Shown in pieces: positions 40,736-50,060 of a stretch of 64,000 nt of DNA (position 1 is the stretch's first letter; the number at the start of each line of letters is the position of its first letter). A program made the translations under genes and the position numbers. Location: the NCBI RefSeq assembly GCF_004361855.1, contig NZ_SNWQ01000016.1, forward strand, positions 1 through 64,000, read 5' to 3'. The notes beneath the pieces were generated by a model that was given only the letters and a program-made list of their open reading frames with translations, ran no database searches and was not told where the DNA came from. This DNA comes from Kribbella caucasensis. GTDB taxonomy: Bacteria; Actinomycetota; Actinomycetes; Propionibacteriales; Kribbellaceae.

Positions 40736-42327
40736 CGCTGGTCCAGGATCTGCCGGCGTAGCAGCAGGGTAAGCGGCGCGGACAGGGCGATCATTGCCGC
40801 TGCGTACGGCGCACTCGCGACGTAATCGAGTTCGTCGCTGGCCGACCAGAACGCGGTCGCCAGCGTCTCTGTGCCGGTCGGGGCGAGCAGAAGGGTCGCT
40901 GTGAGCTCGGTGACGGTGGCGAGGAAGACCAGCACGAATCCGGTCAGCGCCGACGGCAGGACGAGTGGGAGAACCACGCGAGCGAAGGTACCCAAGCCGG
41001 ACACTCCGAGCGAACGTGAGGCCTCGATCAGCTCGGTCGGCGCGGCGGCCAGGCCGGATCGCCATGCAACCATGGCCCGCGGCAGGAACAGCACGGTGTA
41101 CGCCGTCACCGCGAGCGCAGCGGTCTGGTACACAGGCCGCGCCCACTGGACGGCGAGGGTCACGAGGGCCAACCCGATCACCACGCCGGGCAGGGCACTC
41201 GCGACGTAGGTCACCCGCTCGAGGACGGCCGCCAGCCGGGACGGGTACCGATGCAGCAACCAGGCGCCGGGCAGCGCGGCGAGGGTCGCCGCCAGTCCGG
41301 CCAGCACCGAAAGTCCGATGCTCGAACCAGTTGCCGCGAGCAACGGCCCGGCCTCCACCGCACCGCTGCTGATCGCCCGCGCCAGCCAGCGCACCACGAT
41401 CGCCGCGGGGACCATGACTGCCAGCCCGACCAGTGCGGCGAGCGCGGCGAGCGCCGGCACCGTCCACGCCCCGAGCCGATGGGCCACCGGCCGCTGCCCG
41501 GATCCGGGGCCCAGGCGGGCGATCCGGGCGTGGCCACGCAGCGGCACCTCGACGACCAGGAAGCCAAGGCACAGCACGACGAGTACGGCGGCGAGCAGGC
41601 TGCCGGCGGCGTTGCTGAACCCGACCGCGAACTGCTGCAGGATCGCCGTCGTGAACGTCGGGTACTGCATCATCTGCAGCACGCCGAACTCCGCGAGCAG
41701 GTGGAGTGCTACCAGGAGCGCACCCCCGGCGACCGCAGGCCGCTGCAGTGGCACGACGACCCGCAGCATCGCACCCAGCCCTGTCAGACCGAGTGACCGT
41801 GCGGCGTCGAGGTGACCCTGGTCGAGCGCCCGGAGCAGTGCGGCAACCGGGAGGAAGACGAACGGGTAGTACGCCAGCGCGGTGACGAAGACCGCGCCTC
41901 CGAGTCCCTGGACCGATGGCAGCATCGAAGTCCAGGCGTAGCTGCTGACGAACGCGGGGATGGCGAGAGGGGTCAGCAGCAGGGTGCGCCAGATGCCGGG
42001 GCCTGGCAGTGTCGTCCGCTCCACCAACCAGGCGGCGCCGCACCCGAGCAGCACGGTTACAGGGACGGTGAGCGCCACCAGCAGCAGGGTGTTGCGGAGC
42101 AGTTCGGCGGTTCTCGGCCGGAACAGCAGCCGTGACGCCTCGGCAGAACCTGCCGATGTGGCCTGGCCGAAGACGACGAGCACCGGAGCCACTACCAGAG
42201 CGGCGAGCAGGATCGCGGCCAGCATGACGTACCAGGGCGTCCGGGTCGACCTGACCACGGGCACTGCGGCCGTCGGTTCGTCGTACCGGATGACCGCGTC
42301 GACGCGAAGGTCAGAGGATGCCGGCAT
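40732..42327 (-). CDS. Iron ABC transporter permease, duplicated FbpB/SfuB type
   Basis: A 531-residue permease with two fused halves of about six helices each. Two EAA loops are visible: AARSLGLTGLGAMLRVVVPL and EASRSLGVSGLGTFARVVLP. This double-domain arrangement is typical of FbpB-type ferric permeases. Its start overlaps the 3' end of the binding-protein gene by 17 bases. With the ATPase and the binding lipoprotein it forms a complete importer. Confidence 0.9.
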   Translation of the reverse strand: MPASSDLRVDAVIRYDEPTAAVPVVRSTRTPWYVMLAAILLAALVVAPVLVVFGQATSAGSAEASRLLFRPRTAELLRNTLLLVALTVPVTVLLGCGAAWLVERTTLPGPGIWRTLLLTPLAIPAFVSSYAWTSMLPSVQGLGGAVFVTALAYYPFVFLPVAALLRALDQGHLDAARSLGLTGLGAMLRVVVPLQRPAVAGGALLVALHLLAEFGVLQMMQYPTFTTAILQQFAVGFSNAAGSLLAAVLVVLCLGFLVVEVPLRGHARIARLGPGSGQRPVAHRLGAWTVPALAALAALVGLAVMVPAAIVVRWLARAISSGAVEAGPLLAATGSSIGLSVLAGLAATLAALPGAWLLHRYPSRLAAVLERVTYVASALPGVVIGLALVTLAVQWARPVYQTAALAVTAYTVLFLPRAMVAWRSGLAAAPTELIEASRSLGVSGLGTFARVVLPLVLPSALTGFVLVFLATVTELTATLLLAPTGTETLATAFWSASDELDYVASAPYAAAMIALSAPLTLLLRRQILDQR

Positions 42328-43339
42328 CGGTCATCAGTGTGGTGACTTTGTCGGAGTTCAGCGTGAACGGATCGACCGGCGGCGCCTGCAGGGTGTTGAG
42401 CGGTGGCAGCGCGGGCGTGGAGGTGACTCCGGTACCGACCGCGTACTCCATCGACTGGGAATCGACGAGCACCTGCTGGCCGGCCTTGCTGGTCACGTAC
42501 GCCAGGAACTTGCGCGCCTCGGCGGGTTTCTTCGACCCGGCCAGCACCGCCCCGCCGGACAGCGATACGAACGCGCCTGGGTCCTGGTTGCGGAAGTAGT
42601 GCAGCGCGGTGTTGCCGCTGCCTTCCTTGGTGCCGGCCTGGTCGCGGTACCAGTAGTAGTGATAGATCACGCCGCACGGGAGCTCGCCGGCGTTGACCGA
42701 CTTCATGGTGGCGATGTTGTTCTGCAGCGCCCGGGCGTTGGTCTTCAGCCCGCCCAGCCAGTCCTTCGTCTTCTGCTCGCCCTGACCGGCGAGCATGCCG
42801 GCCACGATGGCCTGGAAGTCCGCACCACCGGGCGCGCAGCCCCAGCGGTCCTTCCACTCCGGTGCCGCGAGGTCCATCAGCGACTTCGGCAGGTCGGCCT
42901 TGGGGAGCTTGGACGGGTTGTAGACCAGTACCGTGGACCGGGCGGCGATCGCAGTCCAGGCCTTCGACGACGGGGTCAGGTTGGCCGGCACCTGGCGCCG
43001 GGTTTCCTCCTCGAGCGGCGCGAGCAGCTTGTTTCGCTCGACCAGGGTCATCGCCGGGCTGTTCTCGGTCAGGAACACGTCAGCGGGTGACGCAGAGCCT
43101 TCGGCCACGATCTGGTGACCCATCGAAGCGTCGTTCCCCTTGCGGATCTGCACCTTGATCCCGGTCGCGGCGGTGAACGCCTCCACCCACGCCTTGGTCA
43201 GGTTCTCGTGCTGTGCGGAGTACACCTGCAGCGAGCCGGGATCCGCGACGTACTCGCCGTCGGACTTGGATGACCCGCACCCCACCAGGCCCATCGTGCC
43301 CAGTGCCCCGAGGCCGGTCAGGAACGTGCGTCGACGCAT
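42311..43339 (-). CDS. Iron(III)-binding lipoprotein, FbpA type
   Basis: A 342-residue extracellular solute-binding protein. MRRRTFLTGLGALGTMGLVG and the following Cys form a Tat-like lipoprotein signal (lipobox LVGC). LQVYSAQHENLTKAWVEAF and IYHYYWYRDQ match FbpA-like proteins, in which clustered tyrosines coordinate Fe(III). It overlaps the 3' end of the adenylation fusion gene by 22 bases. It would capture ferric iron or a ferric complex outside the cell and pass it to the permease. Confidence 0.88.
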   Translation of the reverse strand: MRRRTFLTGLGALGTMGLVGCGSSKSDGEYVADPGSLQVYSAQHENLTKAWVEAFTAATGIKVQIRKGNDASMGHQIVAEGSASPADVFLTENSPAMTLVERNKLLAPLEEETRRQVPANLTPSSKAWTAIAARSTVLVYNPSKLPKADLPKSLMDLAAPEWKDRWGCAPGGADFQAIVAGMLAGQGEQKTKDWLGGLKTNARALQNNIATMKSVNAGELPCGVIYHYYWYRDQAGTKEGSGNTALHYFRNQDPGAFVSLSGGAVLAGSKKPAEARKFLAYVTSKAGQQVLVDSQSMEYAVGTGVTSTPALPPLNTLQAPPVDPFTLNSDKVTTLMTDAGIL

Positions 43340-45903
43340 GGTCGATCCTTTCTCGCAGGGTGCATCGTCGTGGCGCGACGACGGATCGGGGAGCCACCGG
43401 TCGGATCCGGCAACGGCAACCAGCGCAGCACGAAGGTGCTGGCGGCGCAGAACACGACGCCGGCGACGAGCGCGACGGCGAACTCGACAATCGGGTCGTC
43501 GAAGAGGGAGAGCACCTGGAACTGCACCAGGTAGATATGCAACGAGGCGGCGGCCAGTACGCCGAGCGGCCGGACGAGCAAGCCCGGGATCGGTGCGGCG
43601 GGCAGCAACGCCAGCACCGCGAGTCCGCACAGGATGATGAGGTTGCGCTCCCCGTCGGGGAAGAAGCCGATTGTCGCGACGGCAGCGACAACTGCCGTGA
43701 CCGCGCTGCGTCGCCGAGTGCCGGCGACGGCCATCGCGATTCCGGCGACGAACAGCCAGGCCACCGTGCCGGGCAGACCCCGCACCGGGCCGTCGAACAA
43801 CGCAGGCACCAGGTAGCGCGGCACCAGCAGTACGGCCAGCGCCACCATCGCCGTACGCCATGGGTCCAAGGAGTACGCCGCTCGCATCCGCGGCACCGCC
43901 AGCACAGCGGTGGTGAGTACGGACACCATCAGCAGGGCTTCGACGAACCAGAAGATGTTGATGTCCTGCGGTCGCACCAGCCAGTGCACCAAGGCCAGGT
44001 TCGACCAGTGGATCGATCGGAACCCGAACACCATCACGGCGGCCACGATCATGGCCGGTACGGCGATGGTGATCGCGGCCCGCGTGGTACGCCGTACCCG
44101 GTCGGCCGTTTCCGAGGCAGCGAGCACGTACCTGGCGAAGAGGAAACCGCCGGCCGCGAGCAGGATGTGGGCTCCGCCGGCCAGCCGGAACAGTCCGACG
44201 TGACTGCCGCAGATCGTGAGCACGGCCACGCCCCGCAGAACCACGGTCGTCTCGACCCGCTGGATCAGCGACCGCCGCGCCTGGCGACCGGGAGACAGCG
44301 CGACCAGTTCGCGCACCGGCCGATGGTGCCAGTCGGGCGGCAGAGTTCCGAGCAGCCGGGTCAGCTTGAGGGAGGCCGCGACGTGATTGAACGAATCGCC
44401 GCCGAGCTCGGCGAACGACCGGTCCGGGTCGATCGAGGCGTGGCCGACCAGCGGCGCAAGCACGCTCGTCACCGCCGCGAGCGAGTCGGTCGCTTCGCCG
44501 GCATCGTCGATCGCGTCCGTCGTGTGAAGGGCGGCGCAGGCTCGGCGGTCGGTCTTGCCGTTGGGCAGCACCGGGAGTTCGTCGAGGTCGCGGACAGAGA
44601 CCACGGACACGCCTAGGCCGGCGGCCGATGCCGCCTGGTCGCGGACCGCTCCTGCCTGCCGTCCGCAGCGCTGGTAGGTGATCTGCAACTGCTCGTCGGT
44701 TCCGGTGACACAGCACACGACACCGTTGTCACGCAGGACCCGCTCGACCTGCCCGAGATCGATCCGGATCCCCATGATCTTCACGTGGTCGGACCGCCGC
44801 CCGACAATCCGGACCAGACCATCGCCGTCGATCCTGGCCAGATCGCCGGTGCGCAGTTCGGCGTGCATCCGGCCGAGTGCCAGGTCGTCGGCGTGTTCGG
44901 CGTACCCGAGCATCACGCCAGGGCCGCTGAAAACCAGTTCCCCGACCGGATCAGGGCCGACGGGCTGGTCGATGCCAGCGGTGTCGAGCCGGAAGGCCGA
45001 GCCGGCGATCGGCCACCCCACCGCATCGGGGTAGAGGTCGGCCAGCTCCGGTGGTAGGACCGCCATCCGCGCGGTCGCCTCGGTCTGGCCGTACATCACT
45101 GCCAGGTCCCAGCCGTTCGCGCGGCCGCGCGCGGCCAGCTCACTGACTCGTGCCGACGGCAGCGCGCCGCCCGCCTGGGCGAGCAGCCGCAACGACGGCA
45201 GGTCGTCCAGCACACCTTGTACGTCGAGAAGATCCGCCACGTGCGGCGTGGCGGGCAGCAGGGTGACGTGGTTCCGGCGTATCTCGGAACCGAAGGCCGG
45301 CTCGGTGACCGAGCCGGGCCACAGCACGGTGGTCGCGCCGGCCCGGAGTTGCGCGTGCAGGACGGACAGACCGAAGCAGTAGTGCAGCGGCAGCGAGGTG
45401 ACCGCCCGATCCGCCGGAGTGATCGACAGCGCCGCAATGATGGCATCCGCGTTGCTGGTCAGGTTCGTGTGGCTGAGCCGAACCAGCTTGGGTGACCCTG
45501 TGCTGCCGGAGGTGCTGAGCAGGAGCGCGAGGTCGTGGTGCAGCAGGTGCCGCGGCTCAGTGCGGCCAGGTCCGTCGAAAGTGCCGTCCTCGCGGAGCCG
45601 CAGGTCCGGTGAATAGGCGGTTGTGATCGACGTGTGCTCGGACGGTGTGACCAACGCGACGTGCCCAGCCTGCAGCACAGCGAGGTAGGCGAGCACCAGG
45701 TCGCGCCGAGCGGCGAGCGGAACGTGCACAAGTCGTCGCCCGGCGTCGACGTCGGGCAACGTGGCGGCGAGCGCGTCGACCCGTTCGGCAAGCGCTCCGT
45801 AGCTGAGCGGGCCGATCGCGTCGATGAGAGCGGGACAGTGGGCATCGGCCGTGCCGGACACCAGGACCGCGGCAGAAGCCCGCCTGATGTAAGGCGGAAG
45901 CAC
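43318..45903 (-). CDS. Adenylation - carrier - membrane acyltransferase fusion
   Basis: An 861-residue fusion. Residues 1-440 are an AMP-forming adenylation domain: LLLSTSGSTGSPKLVRLSH, MYGQTEATARM, LRTGDLARIDGDGLVRIVGR and LPNGKTDR. Residues 460-530 are a carrier domain with LGGDSFNH (Ser504 for phosphopantetheine). Residues 545-845 are a membrane domain with about ten helices resembling acyltransferase 3 (VVLRGVAVLTICGSHVGLFR). It should activate an acid, load it on its own carrier and transfer it at the membrane. The GTG start sits next to an iron box and ferric transporter genes follow, so a role in making or modifying an iron chelator or envelope component under iron limitation is inferred. 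Confidence 0.85.
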   Translation of the reverse strand: MLPPYIRRASAAVLVSGTADAHCPALIDAIGPLSYGALAERVDALAATLPDVDAGRRLVHVPLAARRDLVLAYLAVLQAGHVALVTPSEHTSITTAYSPDLRLREDGTFDGPGRTEPRHLLHHDLALLLSTSGSTGSPKLVRLSHTNLTSNADAIIAALSITPADRAVTSLPLHYCFGLSVLHAQLRAGATTVLWPGSVTEPAFGSEIRRNHVTLLPATPHVADLLDVQGVLDDLPSLRLLAQAGGALPSARVSELAARGRANGWDLAVMYGQTEATARMAVLPPELADLYPDAVGWPIAGSAFRLDTAGIDQPVGPDPVGELVFSGPGVMLGYAEHADDLALGRMHAELRTGDLARIDGDGLVRIVGRRSDHVKIMGIRIDLGQVERVLRDNGVVCCVTGTDEQLQITYQRCGRQAGAVRDQAASAAGLGVSVVSVRDLDELPVLPNGKTDRRACAALHTTDAIDDAGEATDSLAAVTSVLAPLVGHASIDPDRSFAELGGDSFNHVAASLKLTRLLGTLPPDWHHRPVRELVALSPGRQARRSLIQRVETTVVLRGVAVLTICGSHVGLFRLAGGAHILLAAGGFLFARYVLAASETADRVRRTTRAAITIAVPAMIVAAVMVFGFRSIHWSNLALVHWLVRPQDINIFWFVEALLMVSVLTTAVLAVPRMRAAYSLDPWRTAMVALAVLLVPRYLVPALFDGPVRGLPGTVAWLFVAGIAMAVAGTRRRSAVTAVVAAVATIGFFPDGERNLIILCGLAVLALLPAAPIPGLLVRPLGVLAAASLHIYLVQFQVLSLFDDPIVEFAVALVAGVVFCAASTFVLRWLPLPDPTGGSPIRRRATTMHPARKDRPCVDARS

Positions 45904-45921
45904 ATGGTGAGGCTAACCTAA
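45903..45921 (-). promoter_or_regulatory. Iron box (DtxR/DmdR/IdeR-type operator)
   Basis: On the reverse strand TTAGGTTAGCCTCACCATG matches 16 of 19 positions of the actinobacterial iron box TTAGGTTAGGCTCACCTAA. It touches the GTG start of the fusion gene. TAGCCT inside it lies 6 bases before the GTG and could be the -10 of a leaderless promoter. The operon should be expressed when iron is scarce. Confidence 0.8.
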
Positions 45922-46020
45922 GTCCTTGTGGGGGTCCAGTCGCAGCCGGTGGCCGGAATCGCTGTGTACACAGTGGATTTGACATCGTCGGACATCAGAT
46001 GCTGTCCGATCCGACTCCAC

Positions 46021-46479
46021 TCAGACCTTGCTGCGCAATCCGAGTAGCCGGCGCGCTGTGCCCGTCAGCGTTGCGATGCCGAGCAGGGCCGGTACCGCGA
46101 TCGCGACGGGTAGTGCGCCGCCGGTGTCGAGGGTTTCGCGGCGCGAGACGGTGACGTGGACCGGTGGGCCGGCGACGAGGCGGCCGTTCTGTGGGATCAG
46201 TACGACGTAGACCGCGAAGCGACCGGGGTTGACGGCCTGGAACTCCCAGTCCACTGTGGCTTCTTCAGTCGGCACCGTTCGCGTGACGTCCTGCGACCAG
46301 TCCTCCAGGTCGACGTAGACGCCATCGAGACTGACCACGTTGAGGTGGGCGATTGCCGGCCCGGTCACCACGGATTCGACCGTGAGTGTCTGGCCGATGA
46401 CGGCGGTCAGGTCGTCCTGGTTCATGGTGATCGTCGGGTCGGCGAGTGCGACGGTGGCGAGCAGGTTCAGCAGGTTCAT
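46021..46479 (-). CDS. Membrane-anchored secreted protein of unknown function
   Basis: A 152-residue protein with a short N-terminal signal segment (MNLLNLLATVALA), an Ig-like beta-rich extracellular part (LTAVIGQTLTVESVVTGPAI, VDWEFQAVNPGRFAVYVVLI) and a C-terminal membrane helix (LPVAIAVPALLGIATLTG) followed by basic residues. Its start overlaps the ABC-2 permease stop (ATGA), so it belongs to that export operon. It may be an accessory extracellular subunit. No family is recognised. Confidence 0.7.
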   Translation of the reverse strand: MNLLNLLATVALADPTITMNQDDLTAVIGQTLTVESVVTGPAIAHLNVVSLDGVYVDLEDWSQDVTRTVPTEEATVDWEFQAVNPGRFAVYVVLIPQNGRLVAGPPVHVTVSRRETLDTGGALPVAIAVPALLGIATLTGTARRLLGLRSKV

Positions 46480-47243
46480 CGGGGCCCCGCGGTGAGTCGG
46501 ACGAGTCGTGGGCCGGCCGCGATCAGGACGCCGGTGACGATCACGGCGATAACGATCGGTGATGCCAGGTAGCTGAGGTCGTGTGTCCAGTCCCGGCGGC
46601 TGACGAGGATCTGGGAGACGTAGTGCAGCGAAGACCCGATCGGGTTGACGCGGGTGATCACCTCGCCGACTCCGGTCTTCGGTAGGGCGGGCAGTTGGGT
46701 CGGGGCGAACAGCACGAGAAGCAGCAGTAATCCCCAAGCCAGGCTGGTTTTGTTGGAGTTCGTCACCGCGCTGATGAGCAGGCTGATCCCACCAAGGCCG
46801 GTCGCGACCAAGGTGCCGACGGTCAGGGCAAGGAGCGCTGCCTGTACGGCGCCCGCCACGCCTCGACCGAGGACCCACAGGTAGGGGAGCGTGACGACGA
46901 GGCAGGCCAGCCAGATTGTCGATGCCGCCGCGAGTTTGCCGACGACGATCGCGCGGCGCGACACCGGTGTGAGCAGCAGGCCCTCGAAGGTGCCGCGTTC
47001 GCGTTCACCGCTGATCGCGTCCGCGCTGACCACGACCGTGAGCAATACGCCGACCGCCAGCCCGACCTGGACGATGAGGTTGACCGCTTCGCGCTGCTCG
47101 AGGAAATTCATCGCCTGGTTGGTCGCGGCCAGGTAGGTCATCGCGCTGAGCAACACACTGAAGCCGAACACCAGCGCGGGTCCTCGTCCGCCCACCCAGA
47201 GGTCCCGGCTCTCCTGCTCGGCGACAACGGTCCACCTAGACAT
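46476..47243 (-). CDS. ABC-2 type transporter permease
   Basis: A 255-residue permease with six helices. The central SADAISGERERGTFEGLLLT segment is typical of ABC-2/NatB-like permeases, and SRRAIVVGKLAAASTIWLAC follows. It is coupled to the ATPase upstream by an 8-base overlap. With the ATPase and the Ig-like protein it forms an exporter next to a two-component system, a common layout for antibiotic or envelope-stress response exporters. The substrate is unknown. Confidence 0.87.
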   Translation of the reverse strand: MSRWTVVAEQESRDLWVGGRGPALVFGFSVLLSAMTYLAATNQAMNFLEQREAVNLIVQVGLAVGVLLTVVVSADAISGERERGTFEGLLLTPVSRRAIVVGKLAAASTIWLACLVVTLPYLWVLGRGVAGAVQAALLALTVGTLVATGLGGISLLISAVTNSNKTSLAWGLLLLLVLFAPTQLPALPKTGVGEVITRVNPIGSSLHYVSQILVSRRDWTHDLSYLASPIVIAVIVTGVLIAAGPRLVRLTAGPR

Positions 47244-47958
47244 GACGCGCCTCCTCGGTGAGGTTGAGGAACGCAGCGCTCAGGCTTCCGGCGCCGGCCA
47301 CGACCTTGTCGATCGGTCCGGCGGCGCGGAGCCTGCCGCGGTCGAGGATCAGCACGCTGGTGCAGACCTGCTCGACCTCGGTCAGCGTGTGCGTCGACAG
47401 CACCACGGTGGCGCCCCGCCCGATCTCGCCGATGGTGGCCAGGATCTCCCGCTGGCCGGCCGGGTCCAGGCCGAGCGTCGGCTCGTCGAGGAACACGACC
47501 GCGGGATCGTTGATCAAGGCCCGGGCGATACCGAGTCGTTGCTTCATGCCCCGGCTGTACGTCGAGATCCGAGCGCCCGCGCGATCGCTGAGACCGACGT
47601 CGGTGAGCAACCGATCGGCCACGCCGCGTGCGTCGTGCCGACTGCGGCCGAACAGGCGGGCCGCATAGCGGAGGTACTCGCCGCCGGTCTGCCTTGCTGG
47701 ATAGCCGGCACTCTCGGGCAGAACGCCGATGCGTTGCCGGATCCGATCCGGCTGATCGCCCGGGATGCCCGCCACGGTGAAGGTCCCGCCGGTGGGTTCG
47801 AGGATCGTGGTGAGCAGGCGAATCGTGGTTGTCTTCCCGGCGCCGTTCGGGCCGAGTAGGCCGATCACCTCGCCCTGGTCCGCGGCGAACGTGAGTCCGT
47901 CGAGGGCGTTGCGCGCGCCGTACCGCTTGCTGAGGCCGATCGCCTCGATGGTCGTCAT
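47236..47958 (-). CDS. ABC-2 type transporter ATP-binding protein
   Basis: A 240-residue ATPase: Walker A GPNGAGKTTTIRLL, Q-loop VLPESAGYPARQTGGEYLRY, signature-like TYSRGMKQRLGIARALI and Walker B VVFLDEPTLGLDP. The signature reads SRGMKQ in place of the common SGGMKQ, as in many DrrA-like ATPases. The ATG at 47958 begins MTTIEAIGLSKRYG. It is divergent from the two-component system (about 100 bases between starts), which probably controls it. Confidence 0.88.
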   Translation of the reverse strand: MTTIEAIGLSKRYGARNALDGLTFAADQGEVIGLLGPNGAGKTTTIRLLTTILEPTGGTFTVAGIPGDQPDRIRQRIGVLPESAGYPARQTGGEYLRYAARLFGRSRHDARGVADRLLTDVGLSDRAGARISTYSRGMKQRLGIARALINDPAVVFLDEPTLGLDPAGQREILATIGEIGRGATVVLSTHTLTEVEQVCTSVLILDRGRLRAAGPIDKVVAGAGSLSAAFLNLTEEARHV

Positions 47959-48056
47959 ACGGCCGACGGTAGGACCGCGGGGCTGAATGCTCGCTGAACG
48001 GTGCATTCAGCCCGTATTCAGCCACAATGAAGGAGGATCGTGCAGGGAGGTGGCGG

Positions 48057-48725
48057 ATGCGGGCTTTGGTGGTGGAGGACGAGCCGCGGCTCGCTACCGG
48101 CCTGCGGAGCGGGCTGGAGGCGGAGGGGTATGCCGTCGACGTCGCCCTGACTGGCACGGATGGGTTGTGGTTCGCGCGTGAGCACGGGTACGACGTCGTG
48201 CTGCTGGATGTGATGTTGCCGGAGATCGACGGGTTCGAGATCTGCGCGACGTTGCGAGCCGAGCGGGTGTGGACGCCGATTCTGATGCTGACAGCAAGAG
48301 ATGCCGACACCGACCAGGTCCGGGCACTGGACACCGGCGCGGACGACTACCTCACCAAGCCGTTCTCGTACGCCGTGCTGATCGCGCGGTTGCGAGCCCT
48401 GGTACGGCGGGGTGCCGCAGAACGACCGGCGGTGCTGGATGCCGGTGAGCTCCGGCTTGATCCGGCCTCGCGACGTGCTTGGCGTGGTGAGGCCGAGTTG
48501 GTGCTGACTGCGCGGGAGCTTTCGCTGCTGGAGTTCCTGATCCGCCGGTGCGGTCAGGTGGTGTCGAAGCGGATGATTCTGGATCACGTCTGGGACTACG
48601 ACTTCGAGGGCGATCCGAACATCGTCGAGGTCTACATCCGCCGCCTACGCACCAAGCTGGGGGACGAGTCGATCACCACGGTGCGCGGCGCGGGCTATCG
48701 GTTGGCGACATGCGGATCCGAGTGA
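48057..48725 (+). CDS. OmpR-family response regulator
   Basis: A 222-residue regulator. The receiver has the acidic pair VVEDEPRL, the phospho-acceptor in YDVVLLDVMLPEIDGFEI and Lys in YLTKPFSY. The winged helix follows (ELVLTARELSLLEFLIRRCG, NIVEVYIRRLRTKLG, VRGAGYRL). GGGAGG lies 6 bases before the ATG. It overlaps the kinase gene by 16 bases and is divergent from the ABC-2 exporter, its likely target. Confidence 0.92.
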   Translation: MRALVVEDEPRLATGLRSGLEAEGYAVDVALTGTDGLWFAREHGYDVVLLDVMLPEIDGFEICATLRAERVWTPILMLTARDADTDQVRALDTGADDYLTKPFSYAVLIARLRALVRRGAAERPAVLDAGELRLDPASRRAWRGEAELVLTARELSLLEFLIRRCGQVVSKRMILDHVWDYDFEGDPNIVEVYIRRLRTKLGDESITTVRGAGYRLATCGSE

Positions 48726-49975
48726 CGCTGGCCGCCGTACTGGTCGTGGGACTGGCTCTCGTGGCTGGCGCGTTCGTGCTGGTGACGCTGCTCGGCTCGG
48801 TTCTGACGGCTCAGGTCTGTGCGGACGTTCGTGACCGGGCGGCGGAGTTGTCGGCCTCCGCCGTACGAGCGTCGTCGACAAGCAGCGAGCTCGTGCAGAT
48901 GATCGACCGGTCCGGCGTCGTGGTGGGCGGCTCGGACACGGGCAGGTTCGCTTCGCCTGGCAGGGATTGCGTCAACCTGGAGCCTCCTGGGTATGCGGAG
49001 GATTACGTGTTTGCGGCGGCCGCGGTGGAGTCGGGTGGTGAGGTGATTGTGGGGCGGCCGCTGGTCGACGTACTGGACTCGACCCGGTTCGTGAGCCGGG
49101 TGCTGGTGGTCGGGGTGCCGGTGATGATGCTGATCGTCGGCGGGGTGACATGGGTGGTGACCGGGCGCGTGCTCGCGCCGGTGAGCGCGATCCGGCGTGA
49201 AGTGGACGAGATCTCCGCCACCGAGTTGCATCGCCGGGTTCCCGCCGTACGTCGGGACGAGATCGGGTTGCTCGCGCGGACGATGAACCGGATGCTCGAT
49301 CGCCTTCAGCGCTCGCACGAGAGCCGGCAGCGGTTCGTCGCGGATGCGTCGCACGAATTGCGGTCCCCGATCGCGGCGATCCGCCAGCATGCCGAGGTTG
49401 CGCAGGCACACCCCGACAGCACGACCGTGGACGAGTTGGCCACCACTGTCCTGGCCGAGGACCTGCGCATGCAGCACCTTGTCGACGACCTCCTACTGCT
49501 GGCGCGTTCCGACGAGGAACACACCGAACCTCCGCGTACGCCGGTCGATCTGGACGACCTGGTCTTCGCGGAGGCCGAGCGGTTGCGCACAGCAACCAAT
49601 CTGACGATCGACAGTACGGCGGTCTCGGCCGGCCAGGTGCGCGGCGACGAGACCGCGCTGGCCCGGATGATTCACAATCTCGCCGACAACGCTGCCCGGT
49701 ACGCCCGCAGCCGGATCACGTTCGCGTTGACCGAGGAGGAGGGCGCCGTCGTACTCACGATCTCCGACGACGGCCCGGGGATCCCGGTGGAGGACCGAAC
49801 GCGGGTCTTCGACCGCTTCGTCCGCCTCACTCCGGCCCGCTCCCGCGACACCGGCGGCACCGGCCTCGGCTTGGCCATCGTCGCCGAAGTCGTCAATCGC
49901 CACCACGGCAGCATCAGGAACATCAGCGGCGCCACGTTCGAGGCTCGCCTCCCGAGCGCCGACGTCGACCGTTGA
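48710..49975 (+). CDS. Sensor histidine kinase
   Basis: A 421-residue membrane kinase. A first helix (LAAVLVVGLALVAGAFVLVT) and a second near residue 135 (VLVVGVPVMMLIVGGVTWVV) enclose an extracellular sensor of about 100 residues. A HAMP domain follows, then the H-box FVADASHELRSPIAAIRQHA, the N-box NLADNAARYA, DDGPGIP and GTGLGLAIV. It starts within the end of the regulator gene and forms its partner. The stimulus is unknown. Regulation of the divergent exporter is inferred. Confidence 0.92.
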   Translation: MRIRVTLAAVLVVGLALVAGAFVLVTLLGSVLTAQVCADVRDRAAELSASAVRASSTSSELVQMIDRSGVVVGGSDTGRFASPGRDCVNLEPPGYAEDYVFAAAAVESGGEVIVGRPLVDVLDSTRFVSRVLVVGVPVMMLIVGGVTWVVTGRVLAPVSAIRREVDEISATELHRRVPAVRRDEIGLLARTMNRMLDRLQRSHESRQRFVADASHELRSPIAAIRQHAEVAQAHPDSTTVDELATTVLAEDLRMQHLVDDLLLLARSDEEHTEPPRTPVDLDDLVFAEAERLRTATNLTIDSTAVSAGQVRGDETALARMIHNLADNAARYARSRITFALTEEEGAVVLTISDDGPGIPVEDRTRVFDRFVRLTPARSRDTGGTGLGLAIVAEVVNRHHGSIRNISGATFEARLPSADVDR

Positions 49976-50060
49976 TCGAGCTGCGGCCGAAGCCCGGCCG
50001 CGGTACGGCCTCCGCAAGGGGTACCGAGGCCGCTTCGCCACGTACATCCCGCCACCAGTC

